NCBI RefSeq assembly: GCF_025630775.1 | Contig: NZ_JAOSZE010000042.1 | Coordinates: 1-64,000, forward strand | Direction: 5' to 3' | DNA length: 64,000 bases | DNA from: Actinoplanes sp. KI2 | GTDB taxonomy: Bacteria; Actinomycetota; Actinomycetes; Mycobacteriales; Micromonosporaceae | In this document: positions 15,634 to 25,331 of the stretch, one piece after another | Layout of the letters: every line of letters begins with the position of its first letter | Position numbering within the stretch: position 1 is the stretch's first letter | Position numbers and translations under genes: made by a program | The notes under the pieces: model-generated | What the model was told of the DNA's origin: nothing | Seen by the model: only the letters and a program-made list of their open reading frames with translations | Database searches by the model: none

Positions 15634-16741
15634 CCGGTTTGCCGGTGGCCGCCGGGCTGCCGGCCAGCAGGGTGCCCTTCGGGGGCAGGGGCGTCGACGG
15701 CGTGGGCGAGACGGCCGGCACGGTGGTGGGCCGGCCCAGCGAGTTCGACAGCCAGTCGAAGGCCGGCGCCTCCATCGCGTGCCAGGTCCCCGAGTTGTGC
15801 CCGCCGCCGGCGATGTAGGCGAGGGTGACCGACAGCGGCGCGTGTGCGGCCTTGGCCAGCTCCTCGGCGGCGCGCATCGCTCCCCGGTCGGTCTTCGCGC
15901 AGGTCAGGTACAGCGAGACGGCCGGGATGGGCAGATGCTTGAGCCGCCACACGTCGTCGTAAGCGGTGTGCTCGAGGTTGTCGCCGATCACGATGCCCGG
16001 CGTGGTGTAGCCGGACAGGCTGGCGGCGGCGGCGTACTCGGTGGGGTGGCGCAGGGCGAGGTCGGTCGCGCAGTAGCCGCCGGCCGAGTAGCCGATCAGG
16101 CCCCAGGCCGCGGCGTCGGTGCGGACGGCCAGATGGGTCCGGGCGAACGCGGGCACGTCGGCGGTCAGGAACGTCTCCGCCTGCGGGCCGCCGACCAGGT
16201 TCGCGCACTCGGTGTCGACCATCGGCTGGGGCGTCTGGTAGGGGAACAGCACGACCGTGGGCGCCATCCGCCCGGCGTCGATCTCACGATCGAGCACGGC
16301 GGCCACCCCGAAACCCTTGAGCCACTGTACGGGTGAGCTGGGATAGCCGTGCAGCGCCTCGATGACCGGGTACCGGGTGGTCGGCGACGCCCCGTACCCG
16401 GGCGGCAGGTAGGCCCACATCGGAACGGTGATGCCGCTGGTCCGGCCGGCCACGGTGAACTTGACGATCTGCCCCGCGGTTTTCGCGCTCGCGGTCTTCG
16501 CCGGTGCGGCCGGCGCGGCCGCGTCGGCCGGCGAGCCGAACAGGCTGGCCCAGGTCGGGTAGCTGTCGACCTGCCGGTTGACCCAGACGAGGGTGGTCGC
16601 GGTCACGGCGAGCAGGCAGGCGGCGATGACCACGGCGCGCAGCCAGTGGCGCATGGCGGACCAGAAGACGCTCAGCGCGACGGCGGCGACCACGGTCGCA
16701 ACCAGGGCGATCAGCTCGACGGCGAGGCTATCGGGCGACAC
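15626..16741 (-). CDS. Membrane-anchored alpha/beta-hydrolase (esterase D / antigen-85-like)
   Basis: 371 residues from GTG. There are two N-terminal helices (about 8-25 and 35-53), a Pro/Ala/Lys linker, then an extracytoplasmic esterase domain (about 92-340). Nucleophile Ser219 sits in 'LIGYSAGGYC'. 'EALHGYPSSP' gives the oxyanion region, and 'GGGHNSGTW' the catalytic His; the acid is probably in 'TCAKTDRG'. Related enzymes hydrolyse acyl esters or transfer acyl groups to cell-surface sugars. Its start overlaps by 14 bp the end of the upstream gene 16728-17858, a degenerate paralogue, so they form one unit. Confidence 0.82.
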   Translation of the reverse strand: MSPDSLAVELIALVATVVAAVALSVFWSAMRHWLRAVVIAACLLAVTATTLVWVNRQVDSYPTWASLFGSPADAAAPAAPAKTASAKTAGQIVKFTVAGRTSGITVPMWAYLPPGYGASPTTRYPVIEALHGYPSSPVQWLKGFGVAAVLDREIDAGRMAPTVVLFPYQTPQPMVDTECANLVGGPQAETFLTADVPAFARTHLAVRTDAAAWGLIGYSAGGYCATDLALRHPTEYAAAASLSGYTTPGIVIGDNLEHTAYDDVWRLKHLPIPAVSLYLTCAKTDRGAMRAAEELAKAAHAPLSVTLAYIAGGGHNSGTWHAMEAPAFDWLSNSLGRPTTVPAVSPTPSTPLPPKGTLLAGSPAATGKPAR

Positions 16742-17858
16742 GTTGTCCTCCCCGGGGCTTCGAGACGCCCCCGCCGGGCGGGACCGCGCCGGAGCTGCCC
16801 GGCGACGGGTGCTTGGCGCCGTGGTGGGGGTGGTAGACCGGCAGCGACGTGGCCGCGGGCGTCGAGGCGGCCAGCGGGGGAGGAGTCTGACCGCAGGCCC
16901 AGTCGAGGGCCGAGGCGAGCGCGGTCTCGGCGGGCGGCACGGCCGGGCCGGTGCTGGTGAGGGCGGTCTCGACGATCGTCGTGGTGGTGATGCCGGCCGG
17001 CAGCCCCGCCACGGTGGTCCGGGGCTTGCCGCCCTTCGCCGCGGTCTTCGGCTTCGCCACCCTCTTCGGCTTCGTCACGGTCTTCAGCTTTGCCGCGGTC
17101 TTCGGTTTGCTGGCCGGCTTGGTGGCCGGCTTCTTGCCGGTGGCGGGTTTCGCCTGAACCAGGGCGAGCGCCGGATAGCGCCCCGGCGCCGCGGCGACGA
17201 TCTTGTCGGCGAGGCCGGTGTCCGCGGCCGGCGCGACCAGCGCCCAGCGCCGGTCGGTGACCCGCAGGTCGTGGGCGAGCGCGGCCGGCATGGCGGTGGT
17301 GAGCGTCTCGATGCTGGTCGCCGGGGTGGTCCGGGCGAACACCACGACCGCCGGCCCGGCCGCGGTGTCGGCGCTGCGGGCGGCCGCGGTCTCGCCGTCG
17401 GGAGTCCAGCCGTTCTTGCCGTCGTCCAGGACCAGCAACGTCGGATACCGCCAGCCGGTGTGCTTCAGATAGCCGGCGGGCGTGAACACCAGCGGCGCGC
17501 CGGCCAGATGCCAGCTGGTCCAGTCGGCCGGCTGCCAGGGGAAGGCGGAGCCCTGGTCGGCGAGGTCGCCGGACTGGCCGCGCAGCCACCCGTCGAGCCC
17601 GCCCGGATGCACCGCGTACGTGGTGCCGGCGGAGTTGTTCGACTGCATCAGCGCCGCCCAGTCGGGGTAGAACTCCTCCGACCGGTTGACCATCAGCCCC
17701 ACGGACACCACCAGCAGCGCCTCGGTGAGCAGCACCCCGGCCGGGCGCAGCACCAACCGCAGCCGCCGCCAACGATTCCAGATCAGAATCGTGGCCGCCA
17801 GCGCGGCGGCCGTGGCGAGGACCGCGCAGGCGATCAGCGGTATACCGGTCAGCGACAT
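16728..17858 (-). CDS. Degenerate esterase-like paralogue with Lys-Pro-Ala tail
   Basis: 376 residues from the ATG at 17858; a GTG six codons earlier is possible. Like the next gene it has two N-terminal helices and 'FYPDWAALMQ', parallel to 'SYPTWASLFG' there. It then has a shortened hydrolase-like region ('GWRYPTLLVLDDG', 'AGPAVVVFARTTPATS'). The nucleophile elbow is replaced by 'APAADTGLAD', so the catalytic Ser is absent. A basic stretch at about residues 240-285 is made of repeated K-P-A/T units, like histone-H1 or HupB tails but on the extracytoplasmic side. I infer a pseudo-enzyme, perhaps binding anionic cell-wall polymers or the esterase. No family is assigned with certainty. Confidence 0.6.
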   Translation of the reverse strand: MSLTGIPLIACAVLATAAALAATILIWNRWRRLRLVLRPAGVLLTEALLVVSVGLMVNRSEEFYPDWAALMQSNNSAGTTYAVHPGGLDGWLRGQSGDLADQGSAFPWQPADWTSWHLAGAPLVFTPAGYLKHTGWRYPTLLVLDDGKNGWTPDGETAAARSADTAAGPAVVVFARTTPATSIETLTTAMPAALAHDLRVTDRRWALVAPAADTGLADKIVAAAPGRYPALALVQAKPATGKKPATKPASKPKTAAKLKTVTKPKRVAKPKTAAKGGKPRTTVAGLPAGITTTTIVETALTSTGPAVPPAETALASALDWACGQTPPPLAASTPAATSLPVYHPHHGAKHPSPGSSGAVPPGGGVSKPRGGQRVAR

Positions 17859-18082
17859 CGGGCTGTCTTCTCCCACCGGGTCGAGGGCATCTTCGGGTCA
17901 ACCATGCGTCGCCGAAAATGACAGTGGGATGAGAGCACGCCGTCGCGCGCCCTTTTCACAACGCACTCACAGGAACGTGAAGTCGGCATCGTTGATCATC
18001 GATGTTACCGATTGTCGGTCGCTGGTTCGCTCTTCGTCGAAATGCCGCGTACGGCCGGCGACGGCGATCGTACGGTCGGTTC

Positions 18083-19009
18083 ATGGGCCGCTGGCTTCGC
18101 AGTCTCCCGTGCATTCTGCTCGGGGTGTCGGCCGTCGTGTGCGGCGATCCCGCGTCGGCGGCCGAGCCCCGGCCGGCCGGCTCGGCGGCCGTCACCGCGG
18201 ACGCCGCGTACTGGACGGCCGCTCGTCTCGACGCCGCGGCGCCGATCGCGAAGGGGCCGGAGGCGGCGCACCGCAGTGCCCTCCGCCCGCCGCCGCCCGG
18301 TATACCGCAGGGCCGGTACTTCGCCGGGATCCCGCAGGTGGGTACGTTCTTCGTGGCGTCGCCGAACGGGAACACCAGCTGCACCGGCAGCGTCGTGCAC
18401 AGCCCGGCCCACGATCTGGTGCTGACCGCGGGACATTGCGCGTACGAGTGGCAACGCTCCACGACGCACCGGATCTTCGTGCCGGCCTACGCGTACGGCA
18501 AGGATGCCACCCATCAGCCGTACGGGTTCTATCCGGTGCAGCGGTTCGTCCTCGACGCGCGATACCGGCCCAGGCCGCCGACCGCCGCGGTCACCGACCT
18601 GGACTTCGCGTTCGCCCGGCTCGGCGCCGACGCCGACCACCGCCGGGTCGAGGACGTCACGAGGGCGCTCACCCTCCGCACCACGCCGAGCTACCGCAAC
18701 ACGGTCACGGTGATCGGCTACCCGGAGAGCCGGCACAACCCGGGCCGCCGGGCCATCATCTGCACCGTGCCGACCACCCGGCTGGCCGGCTACCGGCAGA
18801 TGAGCATGGTGTGCGGCGGCTACTTCGACGGCGTCTCGGGCAGCCCGTGGATCGCGCACTACGACGCCGTCCGGCACACCGGTCAGGTCATCGGCGAGGT
18901 GGGCGGCCGCGGTGGCGGTGGCGACGACTACGACGACGACTGGATCAGCTATTCGCCGGTGTACGGCAGCGAGCTGGTCTCCCTCTACCGCCGGGCGATC
19001 GGGGGATGA
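18083..19009 (+). CDS. Secreted trypsin-like serine protease
   Basis: 308 residues from the ATG at 18083, which directly precedes a signal peptide (RSLPCILLGVSAVVCG, cut after 'ASA'). A pro-region runs to about residue 75 and the chymotrypsin-fold domain from about 85 to 305. Catalytic His118 lies in 'LTAGHC', Asp172 or Asp174 in 'TDLDFAFARL', and Ser252 in 'GVSGSPW'. Cysteines at 100/119 and 227/244 match the usual disulfides. A 'GGRGGGGDDYDDDW' loop is unusually acidic and could bind calcium. It should act outside the cell on proteins. Both neighbours point away or converge; it looks monocistronic. Confidence 0.85.
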   Translation: MGRWLRSLPCILLGVSAVVCGDPASAAEPRPAGSAAVTADAAYWTAARLDAAAPIAKGPEAAHRSALRPPPPGIPQGRYFAGIPQVGTFFVASPNGNTSCTGSVVHSPAHDLVLTAGHCAYEWQRSTTHRIFVPAYAYGKDATHQPYGFYPVQRFVLDARYRPRPPTAAVTDLDFAFARLGADADHRRVEDVTRALTLRTTPSYRNTVTVIGYPESRHNPGRRAIICTVPTTRLAGYRQMSMVCGGYFDGVSGSPWIAHYDAVRHTGQVIGEVGGRGGGGDDYDDDWISYSPVYGSELVSLYRRAIGG

Positions 19010-19017
19010 GCCCGCGT

Positions 19018-19524
19018 TCACGCTCCGGGTGAGGGTGGGACCTCGCGCAGCCGGCCGGTCTCGACCTCGTAGACGAAGCCGCGTACCGAGTCCTTCACCG
19101 GGATGAACGGGTCGTCGAGCACCCGCCGGAGCGACTGGCGTACGTCCTCCTCGAGGTCGGCGAACGCCTCGGCGGCCCAGGACGGCTTGATGCCGACCTC
19201 GGCCTGGATGCTCGCCTTGAAACCGTCGTCGGTGAAAGTCAGCATGCCGCACCCGGTGTGGTGGATCAGGATGATCTCGGTGGTGCCGAGCAGTCGCTGG
19301 CTGATCGCCAGGCTGCGCAGCGCGTCGGCGGTGACGACCCCGCCGGCGTTGCGGATGACGTGCGCGTCGCCCTCGGCGAGCCCGAGCAGCCCGTACGGGT
19401 TGAGCCGCGCATCCATGCAGGCGAGGACGGCGACGTGCTTGGCCGGTGGCAGCGGCAGGTCGCCCCGGTCGAACGAGGCGGCGTAGCGCTCGGCGTTCTG
19501 GAGCAGTTCGTCGGTCACGCTCAC
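19018..19524 (-). CDS. Beta-class carbonic anhydrase
   Basis: 168 residues, GTG start with 'AAGGAGATGTCACC' upstream. Zinc ligands Cys36, His89 and Cys92 ('CMDARLNP', 'HHTGCG') and the Asp38-Arg40 dyad are present. The protein interconverts carbon dioxide and bicarbonate in the cytoplasm. Its length fits the short bacterial beta-class type. It converges on the protease gene with an 8-bp gap. Confidence 0.9.
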   Translation of the reverse strand: MSVTDELLQNAERYAASFDRGDLPLPPAKHVAVLACMDARLNPYGLLGLAEGDAHVIRNAGGVVTADALRSLAISQRLLGTTEIILIHHTGCGMLTFTDDGFKASIQAEVGIKPSWAAEAFADLEEDVRQSLRRVLDDPFIPVKDSVRGFVYEVETGRLREVPPSPGA

Positions 19525-19647
19525 GGTGACATCTCCTTGGCCGTGGGTGGGGTGGTCAGCTGGAGCGTATCTCTACCTGATACGCCCGACTTAGTCCGTA
19601 ATGTAACCTTCGTAGGCAATCTATTGTGGATCGCCTTCGATGCAGCC

Positions 19648-19662
19648 CCCATAATCTATGGG
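19648..19662. promoter_or_regulatory. Inverted repeat in the promoter of the peptide ABC operon
   Basis: CCCATA and TATGGG flank a 3-base spacer in an unusually AT-rich stretch (19570-19665), 16 bp before the first permease start. It may be a regulator site; no regulator is adjacent. Confidence 0.3.
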
Positions 19663-19677
19663 TGATGTAGGAAACAC

Positions 19678-20676
19678 GTGAAGAGGGTGGCAGTGGTTCG
19701 CTATGTGGCCCGCAAGACGATCGGGTGGTTGGCGATGATCGTGGTGGCGACCAACGCGACCTTCTTCCTGGCCAGTTGGTTCCTCGATCCACGGTCGAAC
19801 TACCGTGAGCTGCGCCCGGTGCGCACCGACGAGCAGATCGCCCACGCCCTCGCCCCGTACGGCCTGTCACCGCAGTGGTCGGTGGTCCACCGCTGGTGGT
19901 ACTGGTTCGCCGACGTCACGCTGCGCTTCGACTGGGGCCACTCGCCGACCGGGGTGCCGGTCAACTCCGAGATCCCCGAGCGCGTGCTGGTGAGCGGCGA
20001 ACTGATCCTGCTGGGCACGGTGGTGTCGGTCGTCCTCGGCGTCGCGCTGGGCGTCTACACCGCCGCCCGGCAGTACCGCGCGGTCGACCGGCTCAGTCAG
20101 GCGGTGTCGGTGGTGCTGTACAACATCCCGACCGCGGTCAGCGCGCTCGTGCTCGTGCTGTGCGCGATCTGGCTCAACCAGCTCGCCGGACGGACGGTGC
20201 TGCATGTCGCCGGCGCCGGCACTCCCGGCGTGACCGGCGGATGGCCGACCGTCCTGGACCGCGCCGACCACCTCGTCCTGCCGACGCTCAGTCTCATCGT
20301 GACCGGGTACGTCGGCTGGCACCTGACCCAGCGGGCGCTGCTGCTCGACACGCTCAACGCCGACTTCGTCCGCACCGCCCGGGCGACCGGGCTGACGCGG
20401 AACCAGGCCATCCGGCGGCACGCCCTGCGGGCCTCGCTGATCCCGACCGCTGCCGCGGTCGCCTTCTACATCCCGTGGGTGTTCACCGGCGCGATCATCA
20501 CCGAGACGATCTTCGGCTGGGAGGGGATGGGCCGCTACTTCACCAAGACCATCGGGCAGAACAACGTGGACGGCGTGGTCGCCGTGGCCGCCTTCGGCGC
20601 CGTCCTGACGGCGATCGGCGCGATCCTGTCGGACATCGCCACGGTCGCCCTCGACCCGCGGGTGCGAGCGAGCTGA
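19678..20676 (+). CDS. Peptide/nickel ABC transporter permease, DppB-type
   Basis: 332 residues, GTG start; GTG at 19693 is an alternative. It has six hydrophobic helices and the permease signature in 'YVGWHLTQRALLLDTLNADF' followed by 'VRTARATGL' (EAA loop that contacts the ATPase). The C-terminal helices have 'GAIITETIFGWEGMGRYF', typical of DppB/OppB. It forms the inner-membrane channel with the next gene. This is the first gene of a four-gene operon, with a 1-bp gap to the second permease. Confidence 0.9.
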   Translation: MKRVAVVRYVARKTIGWLAMIVVATNATFFLASWFLDPRSNYRELRPVRTDEQIAHALAPYGLSPQWSVVHRWWYWFADVTLRFDWGHSPTGVPVNSEIPERVLVSGELILLGTVVSVVLGVALGVYTAARQYRAVDRLSQAVSVVLYNIPTAVSALVLVLCAIWLNQLAGRTVLHVAGAGTPGVTGGWPTVLDRADHLVLPTLSLIVTGYVGWHLTQRALLLDTLNADFVRTARATGLTRNQAIRRHALRASLIPTAAAVAFYIPWVFTGAIITETIFGWEGMGRYFTKTIGQNNVDGVVAVAAFGAVLTAIGAILSDIATVALDPRVRAS

Positions 20677-20677
20677 G

Positions 20678-21586
20678 TTGACCGCGACGCTTCCGCACAC
20701 CTCGCCGTCCGACGCCCCGCCGGCTCCGCTGCGCCTGGGGCGCTCCCGCCTGTACGCCCGGCGGTTCGCCCGCAACCGCTCGGCCCTGGCCGGCGTGATG
20801 ATCTTCCTGCTGCTGGTGGGATACGCCGTGCTCGGCCGGTACCTGACCCCCCGGGACTGGTCCGAGCAGGACTTCCTGGCCCTGACCCAGCCGCCCGGCG
20901 CCGGCCACTGGTTCGGCACCAACCAGGGTGGCAACGACGTCCTCGCCCAATCCGTGCACGGCCTGCAGCGGTCGCTGGTGATCGCGCTGAGCGTCTCGGT
21001 GCTGACCACGGTCGTCTCGGCGATCGTCGGCGCGGGCGCCGCCTATCTGGGCGGCCGGGTCGAGCGGTGGACGCTCGCCGTGCTCCACTTCCTGCTGGTC
21101 GTCCCGTCGTTCCTGATCCTCGCCCTGGTGTCCAACCGGGTGAGCGGCGACTGGCGCGTCCTGATCCTGCTGCTGACCTTCGTCACCGTGGTGCTGCCCG
21201 CCCGCGTCATCTGGTCGGTCTCCACGTCGCTGCGCGAACGCGACTACGTCCGGCTGGCCGAGTTCATGGGGGTCGGCCGCGCCCGGATCGTGACCCGTCA
21301 CCTCATCCCGCACCTCGGCGCCCTGCTCATCGTCAACCTCATGCTCGGCGTGGTGAGCACGGTGGTGCTCGAGACCTCGCTGAGCTTCCTCGGCTTCGGC
21401 GTCAAGACGCCCGACGTCTCGCTGGGCTCGCTGCTGGCCGACGGCTCCGCGACGATCAGCTCGGCGCCCTGGCTGTTCGCCGTCCCGGCCGGGCTGCTGG
21501 TCCTGCTGACCGTCTCGCTCACGCTGATCGGTGACGGCCTGCGCGACGCGCTCGACCCCACGTCGAACGCCGGCGGCCGGGGATGA
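20678..21586 (+). CDS. Peptide/nickel ABC transporter permease, DppC-type
   Basis: 302 residues from the TTG at 20678. The DppC N-terminal domain has 'RRFARNRSALAGVMIFLLL' and the periplasmic 'HWFGTNQGGNDVLAQSVHG' segment typical of the family. The EAA loop follows ('YVRLAEFMGVGRARIVTRHL'), then 'ETSLSFLGFGVKTPDVSLG'. Its end overlaps the ATPase gene by 4 bp (ATGA). Confidence 0.9.
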   Translation: MTATLPHTSPSDAPPAPLRLGRSRLYARRFARNRSALAGVMIFLLLVGYAVLGRYLTPRDWSEQDFLALTQPPGAGHWFGTNQGGNDVLAQSVHGLQRSLVIALSVSVLTTVVSAIVGAGAAYLGGRVERWTLAVLHFLLVVPSFLILALVSNRVSGDWRVLILLLTFVTVVLPARVIWSVSTSLRERDYVRLAEFMGVGRARIVTRHLIPHLGALLIVNLMLGVVSTVVLETSLSFLGFGVKTPDVSLGSLLADGSATISSAPWLFAVPAGLLVLLTVSLTLIGDGLRDALDPTSNAGGRG

Positions 21587-23610
21587 CCAAGCAGATCCTT
21601 TCGGTACGCGACCTGACCGTCACGTTCCCGTCCGAGCAGGGCCCGGTCGAGGCCGTCCGCGGCGTCGACCTCGACCTGTTCGCCGGCCGCACACTCGCCC
21701 TGGTGGGCGAGTCGGGCTCGGGCAAGTCCGCCACCGCCACGAGCGTCATGGGCCTGCTCCCGCCGGACGCCCGGGCGCGCGGCGAGGTCCTGCTCGACGG
21801 GCAGAACCTGCTCGCCCTCGACGACCGGCGCATGTCGGCGGTCCGCGGCAAACGGATCGGGATGATCTTCCAGGACCCGCTCTCCGCGCTCACCCCGATC
21901 TTCTCGGTCGGCCGCCAGGTCGCCGACGCGGTCCGCGTGCACACCCGGCTGCCGAAGCGGACGGCCTGGGAACGGGCGATCGAGCTGCTCGACCTGGTGG
22001 GCATCCCGCAGCCGCGGCGACGCGCCCGGGACTTCCCGCACCAGTTCTCCGGCGGCATGCGCCAGCGGGTGGTCATCGCGCTGGCCATCGCCAACGATCC
22101 CGACCTCATCATCGCCGACGAGCCGACCACCGCCCTGGACGTGACCGTGCAGGCGCAGATCCTCGAGGTGCTGGCGACGGCGAAGGCCGAGACCGGCGCC
22201 GGGGTCCTGCTCATCACCCACGACCTGGGCGTCGTGGCCGGCCATGCCGACGAGGTCGCCGTCATGTACGCCGGTCGCGTCGTCGAGCGCGCCGGGGTGC
22301 GCGAGTTGTTCGCGTCCCCGGCGATGCCGTACACCCTGGGCCTGCTCGGCTCGGTGCCGTCGCCCGAGGCCACCCGGCGGCTGCCGCTGGTTCCGATCGA
22401 GGGCGAGCCGCCCTCGCCGACCGACCGGCCGGCCGGCTGCCCGTTCGCGCCACGCTGCCCGCTGGCCCGCGACGACTGCCGGGCGAGGGAGCCCGTGCTG
22501 GCCGAGCTCCGGACGCGGCACGAGGTGGCGTGCCTGCACGCCGCGGCGGTTGCCGGGCGCCGGCCCGGTGACGTCTTCCCCGCGGCCGCGGAGCCGCCGC
22601 CCGCCGTGGCCACGCCCGCCGGGCCGGTCCTGCGGCTGGACGGCCTCTCCCGCACCTACCCGATCACGAGCGGCTCGTTCCCGCGGCGCCGGGTCGGGAC
22701 CCTGCACGCGGTCCGCGACGTGAGCTTCGAGGTCCGGGCGGGCGAGACCTTCTGCCTGGTCGGCGAGTCCGGCAGCGGCAAGACCACGACGCTGATGGAG
22801 ATCCTGCGGCTGCAGGCGCCGGAGGCGGGCTCGGTGGAGGTCCTCGGTACCGACGTGGCCGGCCCGCTTCCGGCGCCGCAACGGCGCCGGCTGCGCCAGT
22901 CCGTGCAGATCGTCATGCAGGACCCGCAGGGCGCCCTGGACCCGCGGCTGCCGGTCTTCGAACTGCTCGCCGAGCCGCTGCGCGCCGCCGGATGGGCCGC
23001 CGGCCCCACCCGGGACCGCGTCTTCGAGCTGCTCGACCTGGTGGGGCTGCCGCCCGGCGTCCTCGACCGGTTCCCGGCCGCCTTCTCCGGCGGGCAGCGG
23101 CAGCGGCTGACGATCGCCCGGGCGCTCGCCACCCGGCCCCGGCTGCTCGTGCTCGACGAGCCGGTCTCCGCGCTCGACGTGTCCGTGCAGGCCGGCATCC
23201 TGAACCTGCTGGCTCGCCTGAAGGCACAGCTCGGCCTGGCCTACCTGGTGGTCGCGCACGACCTGGCCGTGGTACGCCACATCGCCGACCGGATCGCGGT
23301 GATGTACCTGGGCCAGATCGTCGAGCTCGGCGCCGCCGAGGAACTGTTCGCGCGACCCCGGCACCCGTACACGCAGGCGCTGCTCTCGGCGGTCCCGGTC
23401 CCGGATCCGGAACGCGAACGCTCGCGCGCGCGGATCGTGCTGCACGGCGAGCAGCCCAGCGCGGCCGACCTTCCGCCGGGCTGTGTCTTCGCCGACCGAT
23501 GCCCGCTACGCCCCACCCTCGACGCGCCGGTGCGGGAGCTCTGCGCCGGGACGAGACCGCGCCTCGAACCGGCCTCGGGTGGCGCCCTGGCCGCCTGCCA
23601 CGCCGCCTGA
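21583..23610 (+). CDS. Double ABC ATPase, DppD-DppF fusion
   Basis: 675 residues with two complete nucleotide-binding domains. Domain 1 (about 1-325) has Walker A 'GESGSGKSA', signature 'FSGGMRQR' and Walker B 'LIIADEPT'. Domain 2 (about 345-675) has 'GESGSGKTTT', 'FSGGQRQR' and 'LLVLDEPV'. Each ends in the oligopeptide-type C-terminal motif with cysteines ('CPFAPRCPLARDDC', 'CVFADRCPL'). The fusion of what are usually two subunits is common in actinobacteria. It powers import through the two preceding permeases. Confidence 0.93.
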   Translation: MTKQILSVRDLTVTFPSEQGPVEAVRGVDLDLFAGRTLALVGESGSGKSATATSVMGLLPPDARARGEVLLDGQNLLALDDRRMSAVRGKRIGMIFQDPLSALTPIFSVGRQVADAVRVHTRLPKRTAWERAIELLDLVGIPQPRRRARDFPHQFSGGMRQRVVIALAIANDPDLIIADEPTTALDVTVQAQILEVLATAKAETGAGVLLITHDLGVVAGHADEVAVMYAGRVVERAGVRELFASPAMPYTLGLLGSVPSPEATRRLPLVPIEGEPPSPTDRPAGCPFAPRCPLARDDCRAREPVLAELRTRHEVACLHAAAVAGRRPGDVFPAAAEPPPAVATPAGPVLRLDGLSRTYPITSGSFPRRRVGTLHAVRDVSFEVRAGETFCLVGESGSGKTTTLMEILRLQAPEAGSVEVLGTDVAGPLPAPQRRRLRQSVQIVMQDPQGALDPRLPVFELLAEPLRAAGWAAGPTRDRVFELLDLVGLPPGVLDRFPAAFSGGQRQRLTIARALATRPRLLVLDEPVSALDVSVQAGILNLLARLKAQLGLAYLVVAHDLAVVRHIADRIAVMYLGQIVELGAAEELFARPRHPYTQALLSAVPVPDPERERSRARIVLHGEQPSAADLPPGCVFADRCPLRPTLDAPVRELCAGTRPRLEPASGGALAACHAA

Positions 23611-23637
23611 CCGGATCCGATCGGAAGGAAGACCATC

Positions 23638-25304
23638 ATGAAGCGACTGGGTGCGGCGGCCGCCGTCCTCCTGCTCACCGCCCTGCCGGCCGGCTGCGGC
23701 ACGTCGGCGGAGAAGACGCCCTACACGCCCACCACCGGCGCGGCGTCGGCCACCACCGACTACAACCCGCAGCCGTACGAGAACGTCCGGGACGGCGGCA
23801 CGCTCCGCCTCGCCGGGCAGGTGATCGAGCAGGGAAACCCGTTCCAGGCGGACGCGAACCTGGCCGCCAACCGGCTGTGGTTCTGGTACAACGCGGACAC
23901 GATCACCTACTCGCCGACCGGCGAGGTGCTGTACAACCCCGACTACTTCAGCGATGTGAAGACCGAGGTGGTGGGCGGCAACCAGCGGGTCACGATCACC
24001 ATCAACCCGAAGGCCACCTTCAACGACGGCACCCCGATCGACTACCGGGCGGTCGAGGCGACCTGGAAGGCCAACAACGGTACGAACAAGGACTACTACG
24101 CCGGCGACACCATTCCGTACGCCCGGATCTCCTCGGTGCACGCCGGGGTGAACGACAAGCAGGCCGTCATCGAGTTCACCGGCGTCGACGCCTGGTGGTC
24201 GGCGCTGTTCACCACCCTGCTGAACCCCGAGGCGGCCGCGGACGCGAAGACGTTCAACACGGCGTACCTCAAGAAGGTCCAGCCGCAGTGGGGCGCCGGA
24301 CCGTACACCGTGACGAAGTACGACGCCGCGACCGGCGGGGTCACCTTCGAGCGCAATCCGAAGTGGTGGGGCCGGAAGGGCAAGCTGGACAAGCGGATCA
24401 TCATCGGCCTGGACACACAGGCCGCCATCAACGCGTTCCGCAACGGCGAGCTCGACTACATCGGGACCGGGGACGCCGACGGCCTGAAGCAGATCTCCGG
24501 CGTGGCCAACACCGAGATCCGCCGGGGCGGCAGCCCGTTCGAGTACATCCTGCTCCTCAACGCCAAGGCACCGCTGCTCGGCGACCTCGCCGTACGCAAG
24601 GCGATCCTGGAAGGCATCGACCGCGAGCAGATCGCCGCGATCAACCTGCAGGGCCTGGACTACCGCGAGCCGCTGCCCGGCTCCGCGATCTTCTACTCCT
24701 TCCAGAAGGGCTACCACGACAACGTCGCCGACGTGCTCACGGCCGACCCGGCGGCGGCCAGGAAGGAGCTCGACGCGGCCGGCTGGGTGACCGGCAGCGA
24801 CGGCATCCGCGCCAAGGACGGCAAGAAGCTGGCGCTGAGCTACACCCTGACCGGCAGCGTCCCGCTCGAGAAGGCGACCGCGACCGCGTTCGCCGCGCAG
24901 CTCAAACGGCTCGGCGTCAAGGTCGACATCAGAACCGTCTCGGAGAACGACTTCGACTCCGTCGTCAGCGGCCGCAAGTTCGACCTGTTCTTCGCCGGCA
25001 ACCGGTCCCTCGACCCGTTCGGCGCGCGGTCGCTCGACGGCTTCTTCGGCAGCACGAACAACGAGAACATCACCGGTACGGGCACTCCCGAGCTGGACCG
25101 GAAGATCAAGGCAGCCGCCGAGATCGCCGACCCCGACCGGCAGATCGCCCGGGCCAACGAGCTGGAACGCGAGGGACTGGCGCAGTACGGCCTGATCCCG
25201 CTCTTCAGCGGTCCATCGATCTACGGGTGTCCAAGGGCCTGGCCAACATCGGCGCGACCATCTTCGGCTCCCCGTTGCCGGAGACCATCGGCTGGCAGAA
25301 GTAA
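23638..25304 (+). CDS. Oligopeptide-type substrate-binding lipoprotein, frameshifted near its 3' end
   Basis: A lipoprotein signal with lipobox 'LPAGC' and a family-5 extracellular solute-binding domain ('DGGTLRLAGQVIEQGNPF', 'TFNDGTPIDYRAVEATW') are present, about 555 residues. The reading frame breaks at about 25224-25228. The expected ending 'GVSKGLANIGATIFGS' to 'PETIGWQK' and stop at 25302-25304 is in another frame, as if one base were missing after TACGG. As written, the original frame runs on to a stop at 25428 with an unrelated 60-residue tail and overlaps the next gene. It is either a real mutation or a sequencing error. Good RBS (GGAAGGAAG) before 23638. Confidence 0.85.
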
Positions 25305-25331
25305 CGTCCGTAACAGATCTAGGATGCCCGG

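Noticed and set aside
16980..17160. DNA-binding histone-like protein from the K-P-A stretch
   Set aside because: The stretch lies after two membrane helices, so it should be outside the cytoplasm, and it is part of a longer membrane-anchored protein.
21298..23445. 715-codon reverse frame opposite the double ATPase
   Set aside because: No domain, biased composition, wholly inside a clear ABC ATPase gene.
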